Below, piece by piece: positions 37,255 to 49,325 of a DNA stretch of 64,000 nt. Position 1 is the stretch's first letter. Each line of letters starts with the position of its first letter. Under the pieces are notes generated by a model. That model had not been told where the DNA came from. It searched no databases and saw only the letters and a program-made list of their open reading frames with translations. The translations under genes were made by a program, and so were the position numbers. Origin of the DNA: Alcaligenaceae bacterium (GTDB lineage Bacteria > Pseudomonadota > Gammaproteobacteria > Burkholderiales > Burkholderiaceae_B); the NCBI GenBank assembly GCA_013416435.1, contig JACCEN010000001.1, forward strand, positions 248,001-312,000, read 5' to 3'.

Positions 37255-39302
37255 TGCCGACCTCGCACCGATACGCGCTGCGTGGACAGCGCCGCATGGA
37301 TTTCAGGAACCTGCTCTTCGGGCTCATCCTCTTGAACGGCCGGCAGATCCTCGAGCGGCACGACGGCGTCCGGGGACTCGCCGGACGCTCCCTCCTCCAC
37401 GATGTCGGATTCGTCGGACGCAAGCGGCGGTACCGGCTTTGCGTCGCGCGCGATACGCTCCGGCGCCAGCCAGTAATCGAATACCGTGCGCGCCACCGGT
37501 GCCGCCACCGTCGACCCCCAGCCGCCATTCTCCACAATGAGGGCAACCGCGATCTTGGGGTCCTCCATCGGCGCGTAGGCCATGAAGAGGGCGTGGTCGC
37601 GCAGGCGTTCGTCCACGGCGCTGGCCTTGTACTTGGCACCACGCAAGCTGTAGACCTGCGCCGTGCCCGTCTTGCCGGCGGCTTGGTAATGAGTGCCGGC
37701 GAATGCCCTGCGCGCCGTGCCGCTGCGCATCACGTCCACCATGGCCTTGCGGATGACGGCGAGGTTCTCGGCCTTGAGCGGAATCGTATAGGCGGGCTCG
37801 GTCACCGTCCGGGTGGCTTTCCCGGTCTGCGGGCTGCGCACCAGATTCACCAGATGCGGCTTCATGTAAGTGCCGGCGTTGGCCAGCACCGAGGTGGCCT
37901 GCGCCAACTGCAGCAATGTGAAGGAGTTGTATCCCTGGCCCACTGCGACCGAGACCGTCTCGCCCGCGTACCAGCGCTGCTGCGCCGGCTTCTTATAGGC
38001 CTGGCGTTTCCATTCCGTGGACGGCAGCACGCCCCGGCGCTCGCCTTCCAGGTCTATGCCGGTCAACTGGCCGAACCCGAATTGCTTGCTGAAGTCATGC
38101 AGGGCATTCACGCCGATCTCGGGACCCAATGAGAAAAAGTAGGTATCCGACGACACGACAATGGCGCGGTGCATGTCGGTCATGCCGTAGGCGGCGCCTC
38201 CGGCATTGCGGAATCGCTGGCCTCCGAACTCGAAGTAGCCTGGATCGGGAATGCGCTGGGTTGCGCTGCGCTTGCCCAATTCCAGTGCCGCGAGGCCCAC
38301 GAAGGGTTTGTAAGTGGATCCAATGGGATAAGTGCCGTACAGTGGCCGGTTGATCAGCGGATGATCAGGCGATTCGTTCAGCTTGCGCCAGTTCTCCACA
38401 TCGATGCCGTCGATGAAGAGGTTAGGATCGAACGAAGGCGCCGAGACGAAAGCCAGGATTTCCCCGGTCTTCGGCTCGATCGCCACCAGTGCACCGCGAC
38501 GGCCTTCGAACTGCTGCTCGGCCACCTTTTGCAGCCCGATGTCGATGGACAGGTGCAAGTCCGAGCCCGGCACCGGATCGATCCGGCTGAGGGTCCGGAC
38601 CGGCCGGCCGGTTGCCGTGACCTCGACCTCTTCCACGCCGGTGCGGCCGTGCAAGGCTTCCTCCCAGGTTTTCTCTATGCCCTTCTTGCCGATGATATTG
38701 CTGCCGCGGTAATTGCCGGCGCGGCCTTCCTCTTCGAGCTTCACCAGGTCCGCTTCGGAAATCCTTCCCACATAGCCGATCACGTGCGCCGCCGCCTCGC
38801 CTTCAGGATACTCGCGCACCCAGCGGGCGCTGAGCTCGACACCCGGAAACTTGAAGGCATGTGCGGCAAACCAGGATGCTTCGGTCTCGTTGAGATTGTT
38901 GCGCAACTGGACGGGGTTGTAGCGCCCGCTCTGGTTCAATTGCTGCAGAAACCTGCGCCGGTCGTTGGCGCTCAGGTAAACGAGCTCGCCGAGTTCGTCG
39001 AGCATGTCCTTGACGTCGCCCTTCACGTTGGCGGGTATCACCGACAACGTGTAGTCGCGGTAGTTGCGCGCCAGCACGACACCATTGCGATCCAGGATTT
39101 CTCCGCGGCGCGGAGGAATGGGCACGACGGCGATGCGGTTTCTGTCCGCGCGCGCCGCCAGTCCCTCGTAGCGCACCACCTGCAGATACCAGAGGCGGGT
39201 GGCCAGCCCCAAAAAGCAGATCAGGGCGAAGATTCCCGCCACGATGACGCGGATCAGAATACGCCGCTTCTGCAGGTGGGTCGTTTTCTTGAACTCGAAC
39301 AT
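37251..39302 (-). CDS. mrdA: Penicillin-binding protein 2 (elongasome transpeptidase)
   Basis: A 683-residue class B penicillin-binding protein. After a short cytoplasmic tail and one membrane helix (RVIVAGIFALICFLGLATRL) there is a PBP dimerisation domain (ending about residue 240) and the transpeptidase domain with YPIGSTYKPF (SxxK with the active serine), VVSSDTYFF (SxD) and AAGKTGTAQV (KTG). The last 70 residues are an acidic, proline-containing extension, longer than in E. coli. It crosslinks glycan made by RodA. Confidence 0.96.
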   Translation of the reverse strand: MFEFKKTTHLQKRRILIRVIVAGIFALICFLGLATRLWYLQVVRYEGLAARADRNRIAVVPIPPRRGEILDRNGVVLARNYRDYTLSVIPANVKGDVKDMLDELGELVYLSANDRRRFLQQLNQSGRYNPVQLRNNLNETEASWFAAHAFKFPGVELSARWVREYPEGEAAAHVIGYVGRISEADLVKLEEEGRAGNYRGSNIIGKKGIEKTWEEALHGRTGVEEVEVTATGRPVRTLSRIDPVPGSDLHLSIDIGLQKVAEQQFEGRRGALVAIEPKTGEILAFVSAPSFDPNLFIDGIDVENWRKLNESPDHPLINRPLYGTYPIGSTYKPFVGLAALELGKRSATQRIPDPGYFEFGGQRFRNAGGAAYGMTDMHRAIVVSSDTYFFSLGPEIGVNALHDFSKQFGFGQLTGIDLEGERRGVLPSTEWKRQAYKKPAQQRWYAGETVSVAVGQGYNSFTLLQLAQATSVLANAGTYMKPHLVNLVRSPQTGKATRTVTEPAYTIPLKAENLAVIRKAMVDVMRSGTARRAFAGTHYQAAGKTGTAQVYSLRGAKYKASAVDERLRDHALFMAYAPMEDPKIAVALIVENGGWGSTVAAPVARTVFDYWLAPERIARDAKPVPPLASDESDIVEEGASGESPDAVVPLEDLPAVQEDEPEEQVPEIHAALSTQRVSVRGRQ

Positions 39303-39319
39303 AGGCTATGCCGGCGCGG

Positions 39320-39895
39320 TCAGACAGAGCCGGCGTCGGCCTCGTCCAGCCGCCGCTGCGGCATATGCAACAAGAACTCGGCCAGCGGCCAGAGCGCGGC
39401 GGTCAGCAACGTGGACCAGAGCCAATGCCAGCCCGCCCATTCCCCTGACAGCCAGGCATACACCATGTTGCCCAGGGTCTCGGCCACCAGAAATACCGGT
39501 AGCATGTGCAGGGCCTGCACGACGGCATTGAAGCGCGTGAGCCGGCGGTGCAAAACCACCGCGCCATACGCCACCAGCGTGTAGGTCAGGGCGTGCCCGC
39601 CCAGCAAGCCGGCGTCGTGCACATCCATGAGCAGTCCGAAGACGAAGGCGGTGAACATGGTGACGCGCTGCGGCTCATGCACCGACCAGAAGGCGATGAC
39701 CAGCAGCAGCAAATCGGGCGCAGACTGCCAAAGCCGCCACGGCAGGAGCGACAGCAGCCACATCAGCAGGATGGTGAACCAGATGAACGCCAGATTCGAC
39801 GGACGCTTGAACGGAGCGGTGTCGATCGGCTGCAGCGCGCTCAGCGACGAGCGCGCCTTGCCCGTCACCGCCGGAAGACTATTCTTGCGAACCAT
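39320..39895 (-). CDS. mreD: Rod shape-determining protein MreD
   Basis: A 191-residue membrane protein with about five or six helices, containing PDLLLLVIAFWSVHEPQRV and FVFGLLMDVHDAGLLGGHAL, which match the MreD core. The first 40 residues are a charged cytoplasmic extension. I chose the ATG at 39895, which overlaps mreC by 17 bases; a longer in-frame reading lies inside mreC. It links MreB/MreC to the peptidoglycan elongation machinery. Confidence 0.9.
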   Translation of the reverse strand: MVRKNSLPAVTGKARSSLSALQPIDTAPFKRPSNLAFIWFTILLMWLLSLLPWRLWQSAPDLLLLVIAFWSVHEPQRVTMFTAFVFGLLMDVHDAGLLGGHALTYTLVAYGAVVLHRRLTRFNAVVQALHMLPVFLVAETLGNMVYAWLSGEWAGWHWLWSTLLTAALWPLAEFLLHMPQRRLDEADAGSV

Positions 39896-40763
39896 GGCGC
39901 ATGCTCTCTTGATTGAGGCCCGGCGTGGAGACATCGACACGCAGCACCAGGAAGTGGCGATGCCGCTCGGGGTGCGACAGCGGCGAGGCGATGGCCACGG
40001 CGAAGCCCGATGCCGCATCGCGGCGGACTTCCTCGACCGTGGCGACCGACAAGCCCGCGGGGAACAGCCCGCCGATTCCGCTGGTGACCAAGGTGTCGCC
40101 CGGGACCAGGTCGACGTTGGCATTAAGATAGCGCACTTCGACCTTGCCTGACACATGGCCGCCAAACGCAATGAGCCGCAGCCCGTTGCGCAGCGCCTGG
40201 ACCGGAATGGACACCTTGTCGTCCGTCAGCAGGGCCGCCTCGGAGGTAAAAGGCGTGACGCGGACGATCTGGCCGACCACGCCGCCTTCGTCGATGACGG
40301 GCATGCCCGGCCGGATGCCGCTGGAAGAGCCTTTGTTGAAAATGAGGTGATGCGAAAACGCATTGGGCGGTTCGTACAAGACCTCGACCGCGACCGACGG
40401 CTGGACCACTGCGTCGGCGACGTTCAGCAGGCGTCGCAATTGTTCGTTTTCAGTGGCCAGTTGCGCGGCGTGGGTGGATATCTGCGCCAGTTCGATGCGT
40501 TGGCGCTGCAGCGCTTCTTTTTCCTTGCTGGCGAGGGCGGCGGCATCGGTCCAGTTCTGCACGTGGGCGATGGCGTCGCGGGGTGCCAGCATGACGCGCT
40601 GGAAAGGATAGATGACGACCGAAATCGCCTGCCGCGCGGGATCCAGAACCGGCCAGCGCGAATCGACCACAAGCAGGGCCAGGGACATCAGGACGAACAC
40701 GAACAACCGCAATTCAGCGGCGGGTCCGCGTTTGAATAGCCTGATCGTGCCTGTTTCTTGCAT
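39879..40763 (-). CDS. mreC: Cell shape protein MreC
   Basis: A 294-residue bitopic membrane protein: cytoplasmic start MQETGTIRLFKRGPAAELRL, one membrane helix (FVFVLMSLALLVVDSRW), a coiled coil (about residues 65-105) and the beta-barrel MreC core (VEVLYEPPNAFSHHLIFNKG, GMPVIDEGGVVGQIV, DTLVTSGIGGLFPAGL). The ATG at 40763 fits the family start better than the upstream codon at 40814. MreC organises PBP2-RodA along the side wall. Confidence 0.93.
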   Translation of the reverse strand: MQETGTIRLFKRGPAAELRLFVFVLMSLALLVVDSRWPVLDPARQAISVVIYPFQRVMLAPRDAIAHVQNWTDAAALASKEKEALQRQRIELAQISTHAAQLATENEQLRRLLNVADAVVQPSVAVEVLYEPPNAFSHHLIFNKGSSSGIRPGMPVIDEGGVVGQIVRVTPFTSEAALLTDDKVSIPVQALRNGLRLIAFGGHVSGKVEVRYLNANVDLVPGDTLVTSGIGGLFPAGLSVATVEEVRRDAASGFAVAIASPLSHPERHRHFLVLRVDVSTPGLNQESMRHGSQE

Positions 40764-40835
40764 GTAATAGTCGTGCCTGCGCGCCAAGTATGCCTGGCGC
40801 ACATGAATGGGCACCTGACCCTAAGTGTCGTTGCT

Positions 40836-41885
<1,050 letters not shown>

Positions 41886-42000
41886 TCAGTAATATCAAAA
41901 TTGGAGAAATATTCGTCACCCGGGTACTGCCATCTAGCGCCGCTGAGCGCAGGAAATTGACTAACGAATTAAACCAGCAATGATAACTTATAATTGGCGG

Positions 42001-42028
42001 TTGATAAGATCGAATAGGGGCATGTTAT
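42001..42028 (+). promoter_or_regulatory. Candidate promoter of gatCAB
   Basis: A TTGATA box (42001-42006) and a TGTTAT box (42023-42028) are separated by 16 bases, 78 bases before gatC. A TATAAT sequence at 41989-41994 is an alternative -10 without a good -35 partner. Confidence 0.4.
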
Positions 42029-42105
42029 TTTCTGTAACCGCCGTTTCAACATGTCGGCCGCGCACGAATACATCCGCCCCAAACCTCTTCTGGCAAAGTA
42101 TATCC

Positions 42106-42414
42106 ATGGCAATCACCGAGCAGGACGTAGCCCGCATCGCGAGGCTTGCGCGCATTGAAATTTCGCCCGAGCAAACTCCCCGGACACAGGCCGAGCTCAA
42201 CGGCATGCTGGGCTTGATCGAAAAACTCCAGGCGGTCGACACCGCCGGCATCGAACCCATGGCTCACCCGCTGGCCGCCCACCAGGACATCAAGCTGCGT
42301 CTGCGCGAAGACAAGGCAGCCGCAACACAGACGGCGGCGGAACGCGAAGCGCTGATGCGCAACGCCCCCGCTCAGGATGGCGGACTGTTCCTGGTACCCA
42401 CGGTAATCGAGTAA
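42106..42414 (+). CDS. gatC: Aspartyl/glutamyl-tRNA amidotransferase subunit C
   Basis: A 102-residue GatC, which wraps between GatA and GatB and stabilises the complex. It starts MAITEQDVARIARLARIEIS, the family N-terminus, and contains DTAGIEPMAHPL. The ATG at 42106 is chosen on that basis. gatA follows after three bases. The GatCAB complex converts Glu-tRNA(Gln) and/or Asp-tRNA(Asn) to the amide form. Confidence 0.95.
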   Translation: MAITEQDVARIARLARIEISPEQTPRTQAELNGMLGLIEKLQAVDTAGIEPMAHPLAAHQDIKLRLREDKAAATQTAAEREALMRNAPAQDGGLFLVPTVIE

Positions 42415-42417
42415 ACG

Positions 42418-43952
42418 ATGTCAAACACCCCTCTCCATACAGAATTCGACAGCATCGCTGCGCTGCGCAATGCCCTGCGGGCACGCAAGCTGAGCGCCCG
42501 TGAAATTGCCGACAGCGCCCTGCAGGCCGCCGACAGGCATGCCGGCCTGAATGCCTTCCTGCATATCGATCGCGACCTGACCCTTGCACAGGCCGACGCG
42601 GCCGACAAGCTCCTGGCGTCCGGCGATGCCGCGCCTTCCCTGGCCGGCATTCCCATCGCCCATAAAGACGTCTTCGTGACCACCGGCTGGCGCACCACCG
42701 CCGCCAGCAAAATGCTGGACGGCTATCTCAGCCCCTTCAACGCCACCGTCGTCGAGCACCTTGCCGCGGCGGGCGCGGTATCTTTGGGCAAGCTCAATTG
42801 CGACGAGTTCGCCATGGGTTCGGGCAACGAAAACTCCGCCTTCGGGCCGGCGCGCAACCCGTGGGATACGCAGGCCGTGCCTGGCGGATCCTCTGGCGGC
42901 TCGGCGGTGGCTGTCGCCGCTGGCCTGGCCGTGGCGGCTACCGGCACCGACACCGGCGGCTCGGTGCGCCAGCCCGCCGCGTTGTGCGGCGTCAGCGGCA
43001 TCAAGCCCACCTATGGTACCGTTTCCCGTTACGGCATCATCGCCTATGGCTCCAGCCTGGACCAGGCCGGCCCGATCGCGCGCCACGCACGGGATCTGCT
43101 CGAAATCCTGGACCCCATCAGCGGCTTCGATCCCCGCGATGCCACCAGCCTGCAATTCTGCGACGATCAAGCCAACGCCCCCGGGCGGATCCGCGCCGCA
43201 TTCGATCAGGCCGCGCTGCACCAGGAAACGCTGGGCAGCCAGCCCCTGAAAGGCCTGCGCATCGGCGTTCCCGCCGAGTTCTTCAACGAAGGGCTGTCGC
43301 CCGACGTCGCGGCCGCCGTCGAAGCCGCGCTGCAGGCTTTTGAGTCCCTGGGCGCGGTACGCGTCGGCATTTCGCTGCCCCGCACTGAATTGTCCATTCC
43401 CACCTACTACGTCATCGCGCCGGCTGAAGCGTCCAGCAACCTGTCGCGCTACGACGGCGTCCGCTACGGCTACCGCGCAGCGCACTACCGCGACCTGGCC
43501 GAAATGACCAGCCGGTCCCGTTCCGAAGGCTTTGGCGCCGAAGTCCTGCGCCGCATCATGGTGGGCACCTATGTGTTGTCCCATGGCTATTACGACGCCT
43601 ACTACCTGCAGGCGCAACGCGTGCGCCGCATGATCGTCAACGACTTCCAGCAGGCATTCTCCAGCCAATGCGATGTCATCATGGGCCCCGTCACGCCCAA
43701 TCCGGCAAAACGCATCGGCGAAAACCGCGACGACCCGACCAGCGACTGGCTGGCCGATATCTACACGCTCGGCGTCAGCCTGGCCGGCCTGCCGGCCATG
43801 TCCATTCCCTGCGGATTCGGCCGCCCCGAACAGCCCTTGCCCATCGGCCTTCAAATCATTGGCAATTACTTCAGCGAAGGCCAGTTGCTCGCGGTCGCCG
43901 ACCGCTATCAACAGCTGACCGACTGGCATCAACGGAAACCGGAATTAGCATA

Positions 43953-43953
<1 letters not shown>
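42418..43953 (+). CDS. gatA: Aspartyl/glutamyl-tRNA amidotransferase subunit A
   Basis: A 511-residue amidase-signature enzyme that frees ammonia from glutamine. The Ser-cisSer-Lys triad is visible: lysine in [11 protein letters not shown], cis-serine and nucleophile in [17 protein letters not shown] and [14 protein letters not shown]. Length is slightly above the usual 485-500. Its TAA stop shares one base with the gatB ATG (TAATG), so translation is coupled. Confidence 0.97.
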
Positions 43954-45407
<1,454 letters not shown>

Positions 45408-45413
45408 CCCTTT

Positions 45414-45599
45414 GGGGTCGGACCCCGTACGGGGTCCGACCCCATCGCTCAAACAGTCCCGGCCTTGCCTCCCTGGATCGCAGCCCAAACCGGCGCCTCC
45501 GAAAACCGCCCTCAACCCCTATACGACAAGCTGACCTGCATCCGTCCTAGCTGGACCGCCCAGGATCCAGGGGTCAGACCCCGCAAGGAGTCTGACCCC
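45414..45599. repeat. Two palindromic repeats after gatB
   Basis: The copy at 45414-45443 has arms GGGGTCGGACCCC and GGGGTCCGACCCC with GTAC spacer: the central A-T pair of the family is replaced by G-C on both sides, so complementarity is kept. The copy at 45570-45599 has a perturbed right arm (AGGAGTCTGACCCC region). Nothing recognisable lies in the 126 bases between them. Confidence 0.93.
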
Positions 45600-45629
45600 G
45601 TCACATCGCCACAGTTCGAGCAGCGATGA

Positions 45630-45855
45630 GGCCCGCCGGCGGCTGATGGGGTGAGGAGGGCGACTTCGGGCACCGCCGGCCAAGGACTGGCTGGCGGGGA
45701 GGCAGGGCGCAGCTGTTTGAGCCCACGCCTTCGGGCCACTGGCCCGAGTGGGCGAGTTCTGCGCCCGCCCCGGCAGCCCGGCCTTGGACGGGAAGTCCTG
45801 CGCCAGCAGGACCGGTGCACGGGAGCCCGACTGCTCCAGCAGCCGCCGGCGGGCC
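45630..45855. other. 226-bp structured element bounded by 16-bp perfect inverted repeats
   Basis: The ends GGCCCGCCGGCGGCTG (45630-45645) and CAGCCGCCGGCGGGCC (45840-45855) are exact complements; pairing continues inward for a few bases after one mismatch. Inside are three hairpins: CCGCCGGCCA/TGGCTGGCGG at 45673-45697 (one G-T pair), a three-tier hairpin at 45705-45766 (GGGCGCAG/CTGCGCCC, GCCCAC/GTGGGC, CGGGCC/GGCCCG), and GTCCTGC/GCAGGAC at 45795-45812 with a 4-base loop. No convincing reading frame is present. It could be a structured RNA or a non-autonomous mobile element. It lies in the only gene-free stretch longer than 300 bases (45408-45926). Confidence 0.7.
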
Positions 45856-45926
45856 GCGTTAGATACTAAAAACCGCGATCTTTGATCGAGCAGGTGCAGG
45901 CTACGCCGGTTCTTAAAGCATTGGGT

Positions 45927-46598
45927 TCAGACCCCGTACCGATTCCGATACTCCGCAACGGCGGACCTATGCTCCGCCAGCGACGCATCGCCCTCCAGCA
46001 CGGCCATGATATCCGCCAGCGAGGCGATGCTCACCACCGGCATCCCGTAAGTGAGCGCCACGTCCTGCACCGCCGAATGCGCCGACAAGGCCTCGTCCGG
46101 GCCTGCGCGTTCCATGCGGTCCAGGGCGATCAGCACGGCGGCCGGCTCTGCGCCCGAGGCGCGGATGATGTCCACGGATTCGCGCACCGACGTGCCGGCC
46201 GTGATCACGTCATCGATGATGACGACCTTGCCCTGCAGCGGCGCGCCGACCAGCACCCCGCCTTCGCCATGATCTTTTGCCTCTTTGCGATTGAACGCGA
46301 AAGGAACGTCGCGCCCGCTCAGGGCTGGATGCCCCGCCAGCGCCGTGGCGGTCGCCGCCGCCAGCGGGATGCCTTTGTAGGCGGGACCGAAAAGCATATC
46401 GAACTGGACACCGGAGTCGATCAGCGCCTGGGCGTAGAACTGTGCCAGCCGCCCGACTGAACGCCCTGTGTTGAACAAGCCGGCGTTGAAGAAATACGGA
46501 CTCATGCGTCCGGACTTGACTTTGAACCGACCAAAGCGCAGCACACCTTGATCAAGGGAAAAACGAACGAATTCGGAACGGTTGGAAGAATCGGCCAT
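45927..46598 (-). CDS. pyrE: Orotate phosphoribosyltransferase
   Basis: PyrE makes orotidine monophosphate from orotate and PRPP in pyrimidine synthesis. The 223-residue protein has the family start ([20 protein letters not shown]), [13 protein letters not shown], the flexible loop [11 protein letters not shown], and the PRPP signature [13 protein letters not shown]. It ends YRNRYGV, close to the YREEFGV end I recall for E. coli. The codons for YGV and the stop (TACGGGGTCTGA) match the inner half of the palindromic repeat, which may be chance or a half copy. Confidence 0.96.
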   Translation of the reverse strand: MADSSNRSEFVRFSLDQGVLRFGRFKVKSGRMSPYFFNAGLFNTGRSVGRLAQFYAQALIDSGVQFDMLFGPAYKGIPLAAATATALAGHPALSGRDVPFAFNRKEAKDHGEGGVLVGAPLQGKVVIIDDVITAGTSVRESVDIIRASGAEPAAVLIALDRMERAGPDEALSAHSAVQDVALTYGMPVVSIASLADIMAVLEGDASLAEHRSAVAEYRNRYGV

Positions 46599-46827
46599 GG
46601 CTAGGGAAAAATCGGGAAACCGATATTATCGAACAAAACAGGCGTGCATCCCGCGGATTGCGTCAGGAAACCAACGAAACGGTGCCACGCGCGCCGGATC
46701 GACAGGTATATGTGTATTTCCCCGGCTTTATTCATTACACTTCCTTGCAATCGACCGAACAGGATTTTCTTGGAGTACGTACAGCAGCAGTTTCGACCTT
46801 CAGCAACATTTCCTTCGGAGAATCACC

Positions 46828-47247
46828 ATGAGCACCTCAGCATCTTGCGCCGTCTGGACCCCTCGCGTTTTAAGCATTCTTCGTATCGTCAGCGGCTACA
46901 TGCTGCTATTGCACGGGACCGCCAAGCTGCTCGGCGCCCCTCATGTTGCGATGTTCGACAATCTGCAGATCGCTTCGCTTTACGGCATCGCGGGCATCAT
47001 CGAACTGGTATTCGGCGCCTTGCTGCTCGTCGGGCTGTTTACGCGCATCTCCGCCTTCATCGCGTCGGGCTTCACGGCGGCGGCCTATTTCATCGGCCAC
47101 GTCGCAACCAAGGGCAGCCTGCTATTTCCCTTGCTCAACGGCGGCGAAGCGGCGGCACTGTTCTGCTTCATCTTCCTGTACATCTGGATGGCGGGGCCCG
47201 GGCCGTGGAGCCTGGACGCCATGATGCGCAAAGACAAGGCCGGCTAG
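46828..47247 (+). CDS. DoxX family membrane protein
   Basis: A 139-residue protein with four hydrophobic segments, matching DoxX: VLSILRIVSGYMLLLHGTAK, GIAGIIELVFGALLLVGLFT, FTAAAYFIGHV and EAAALFCFIFLYIWMAGPGP. DoxX proteins are small membrane proteins linked to redox and sulfur or oxidative stress functions; the role here is unknown. The ATG at 46828 follows CGGAGAATC. In the 229-base interval to the divergent pyrE I see no clear operator. Confidence 0.9.
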   Translation: MSTSASCAVWTPRVLSILRIVSGYMLLLHGTAKLLGAPHVAMFDNLQIASLYGIAGIIELVFGALLLVGLFTRISAFIASGFTAAAYFIGHVATKGSLLFPLLNGGEAAALFCFIFLYIWMAGPGPWSLDAMMRKDKAG

Positions 47248-47250
47248 GAG

Positions 47251-47279
47251 CCTGTCGAAGCCAATAGGCAGGCGACAGG
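47251..47279. other. Stem-loop between doxX and xth
   Basis: CCTGTCG and CGACAGG are perfect complements with a small inner GCC-AATA-GGC hairpin, three bases after the doxX stop. A run of eight T lies about 30 bases further on, so it is at best a weak terminator. Confidence 0.45.
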
Positions 47280-47332
47280 AGATCCGGGTTAAAGTCAGGG
47301 GTTCCATTGGTTTTTTTTCAAGAAGGGCCCCC

Positions 47333-48118
47333 ATGCTCCGCGTAATCTCCGCCAACCTGAACGGCATCCGCTCCGCCGTCAACAAAGGCTTCCTGGAATG
47401 GCTGCCCAACCAGGAAGCCGATTTCATCTGCCTCCAGGAGCTCAAGGCGCAAGTCGACAACATGACGGCCGACATGTTGAATCCGCCCGGCTATTACGGC
47501 TATTTCCATTACGCGGAAAAGAAGGGCTACAGTGGCGTCGGGGTCTATGCCAGGAAGCAGCCCCAGCAAGTCATCGAGGGGCTGGGCGTGCCCGAGATCG
47601 ACGCCGAAGGCCGCTATCTGGAGCTCGTCTATGAGGGCCTGTCCGTCATATCGGTCTACTTGCCTTCCGGCTCTAGCGGCGACCACAGGCAGGCTGCAAA
47701 GTACGTGTTCATGGAACACTTTTTCAAGCACCTGATCCAGCTCGCCAAGTGCGGACGCCAGGTCATCCTGTGCGGCGACTGGAACATCGCCCACAAGGAA
47801 ATCGACCTCAAGAACTGGAAAGGCAACATGAAGAACAGCGGTTTCCTGCCAGAGGAACGCGCCTGGCTGACGCGGGTCTTCGATGAAATCGGCTGGGTCG
47901 ATGTCTACCGCAGCCTGTACCCGGAGACACTGGGCGAAGCCTACACCTGGTGGAGCAACCGCGGGCAGGCATGGGCCAAGAATGTAGGCTGGCGCATCGA
48001 TTACCAGATCGCCACGCCCCAGATCGCGGCAACCGCCAAAGCCGCCTCCATTTATAAGGATCAGCGCTTCAGCGACCATGCGCCCCTGACCATCGACTAC
48101 GACACGACCGTGGGCTAA
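47333..48118 (+). CDS. xth: Exodeoxyribonuclease III (AP endonuclease)
   Basis: A 261-residue exonuclease III/APE1-type enzyme acting in base-excision repair. It starts MLRVISANLNGIRSAVNKGF, with FICLQELKAQ (metal-binding glutamate), YSGVGVYARK, ILCGDWNIAHKEIDLKN (catalytic Asp/Asn) and the C-terminal SDHAPLTIDY with the catalytic Asp-His pair. The downstream aminotransferase gene starts 55 bases later. Confidence 0.94.
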   Translation: MLRVISANLNGIRSAVNKGFLEWLPNQEADFICLQELKAQVDNMTADMLNPPGYYGYFHYAEKKGYSGVGVYARKQPQQVIEGLGVPEIDAEGRYLELVYEGLSVISVYLPSGSSGDHRQAAKYVFMEHFFKHLIQLAKCGRQVILCGDWNIAHKEIDLKNWKGNMKNSGFLPEERAWLTRVFDEIGWVDVYRSLYPETLGEAYTWWSNRGQAWAKNVGWRIDYQIATPQIAATAKAASIYKDQRFSDHAPLTIDYDTTVG

Positions 48119-48173
48119 TATCGGTACACGGCTCCCCCTTTCCAACGCTGAATGAACCTATCCGGAGGCAAAC

Positions 48174-49325
48174 GTGCCAAGCCTACTTCCCAATACCGAT
48201 CCCGACGGGCTGCTGGAATACTCGGTCGTCTATACAGACAGGGCGCTGAACCACATGTCGCAGGCATTCCAGGGCGTCATGAAAGACATTTCCCGTACCC
48301 TCAAAAAGGTGTACAACGCTCACGCCGCCATCATCGTGCCCGGCAGCGGCACCTTCGGCATGGAAGCCGTCGCGCGCCAGTTCGCAACGAACAAACCTTG
48401 CCTGGTCATCCGCAACGGCTGGTTCAGCTTCCGCTGGAGCCAAATCTTCGATATGGGCGGCATACCCTCGTCCACCACGGTCCTCAAGGCCCGTACCATC
48501 GAAAGCGGATCCCAGGCCGCCTTTGCGCCGCCTCCGATCGACGAGGTCGTCGCTGCCATCAAAGCCGAAAAACCGGCTGTCGTCTTCGCCCCCCACGTTG
48601 AAACCGCATCCGGCATCATGCTGCCCAACGACTACCTGCGCCGCGTCGCAGACGCAGTGCATGCGGAAGGCGGTTTGTTCGTGCTGGACTGCATCGCATC
48701 GGGCACGATTTGGGTCGATATGCAGGCCACCGGCGTCGACGTGCTGATCAGCGCTCCGCAAAAAGGCTGGACCGCCTCCGCGTGCTGCGGGCTGGTCATG
48801 CTCAGCCCCCTGGCCCGCAAGGCAATCGACAATACCGTCAGCACCAGCTTCGCCTGCGACCTGCGCAAGTGGCTGCAGATCATGGAAGCCTACGAGCAAG
48901 GCGGCTTTGCCTATCACGCCACCATGCCTACCGACGCGCTGGCCATTTTGCGCGACGTCATGGCCGAAACCGAAACCTACGGCTTCGATAAAGTACGCGA
49001 CGAACAGCAACAACTAGGTGATCGGGTGCGCGCGCTCCTGCGCGAAAAAGGGTTCAAAAGCGTTGCAGCCCCGGGCTTTGAAGCGCCCGGCGTCGTCGTC
49101 AGCTACACTGACGACGACGAAATCCAGTCGGCCAAGAAGTTTGCGTCAGCCGGGCTGCAAGCCGCTGCCGGCGTGCCCCTGCAATGCGACGAACCCGCCG
49201 GATTCAAGACCTTCCGCATCGGGCTCTTCGGACTCGACAAGCTGCATCATCCCGATCGTACCGTCGGCTTGCTGGCCGACGCGCTGGACGACATCACGGC
49301 CCAAGCAGTTCCGCAAGCACACTGA
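48174..49325 (+). CDS. Class V aminotransferase (alanine-glyoxylate/serine-glyoxylate type)
   Basis: A 383-residue PLP enzyme. Class V features are GSGTFGMEAVARQF near the N-terminus, PHVETASGIMLP, LDCIASGTIWVDM and the PLP lysine in ISAPQKGWTASACCG. Relatives transfer the amino group of alanine, serine or aspartate to glyoxylate. The substrate cannot be set from sequence. The start is GTG at 48174 with a good CCGGAGG site. Its 3' end overlaps the convergent MocR-type gene by 32 bases. Confidence 0.88.
   Translation: MPSLLPNTDPDGLLEYSVVYTDRALNHMSQAFQGVMKDISRTLKKVYNAHAAIIVPGSGTFGMEAVARQFATNKPCLVIRNGWFSFRWSQIFDMGGIPSSTTVLKARTIESGSQAAFAPPPIDEVVAAIKAEKPAVVFAPHVETASGIMLPNDYLRRVADAVHAEGGLFVLDCIASGTIWVDMQATGVDVLISAPQKGWTASACCGLVMLSPLARKAIDNTVSTSFACDLRKWLQIMEAYEQGGFAYHATMPTDALAILRDVMAETETYGFDKVRDEQQQLGDRVRALLREKGFKSVAAPGFEAPGVVVSYTDDDEIQSAKKFASAGLQAAAGVPLQCDEPAGFKTFRIGLFGLDKLHHPDRTVGLLADALDDITAQAVPQAH

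Noticed and set aside
45910-45945. A repeat copy inserted into the end of pyrE
   Set aside because: Only one half-arm matches (GGTTCAGACCCCGTACC), and the YGV end is close to the normal end of PyrE, so chance similarity is at least as likely.
47245-47270. A third copy of the CTAGG-CCTGTTAACGCCG stop-codon sequence after doxX
   Set aside because: Only the CTAGG and CCTGT portions match; the GTTAAC core is missing and no repeat arm follows.
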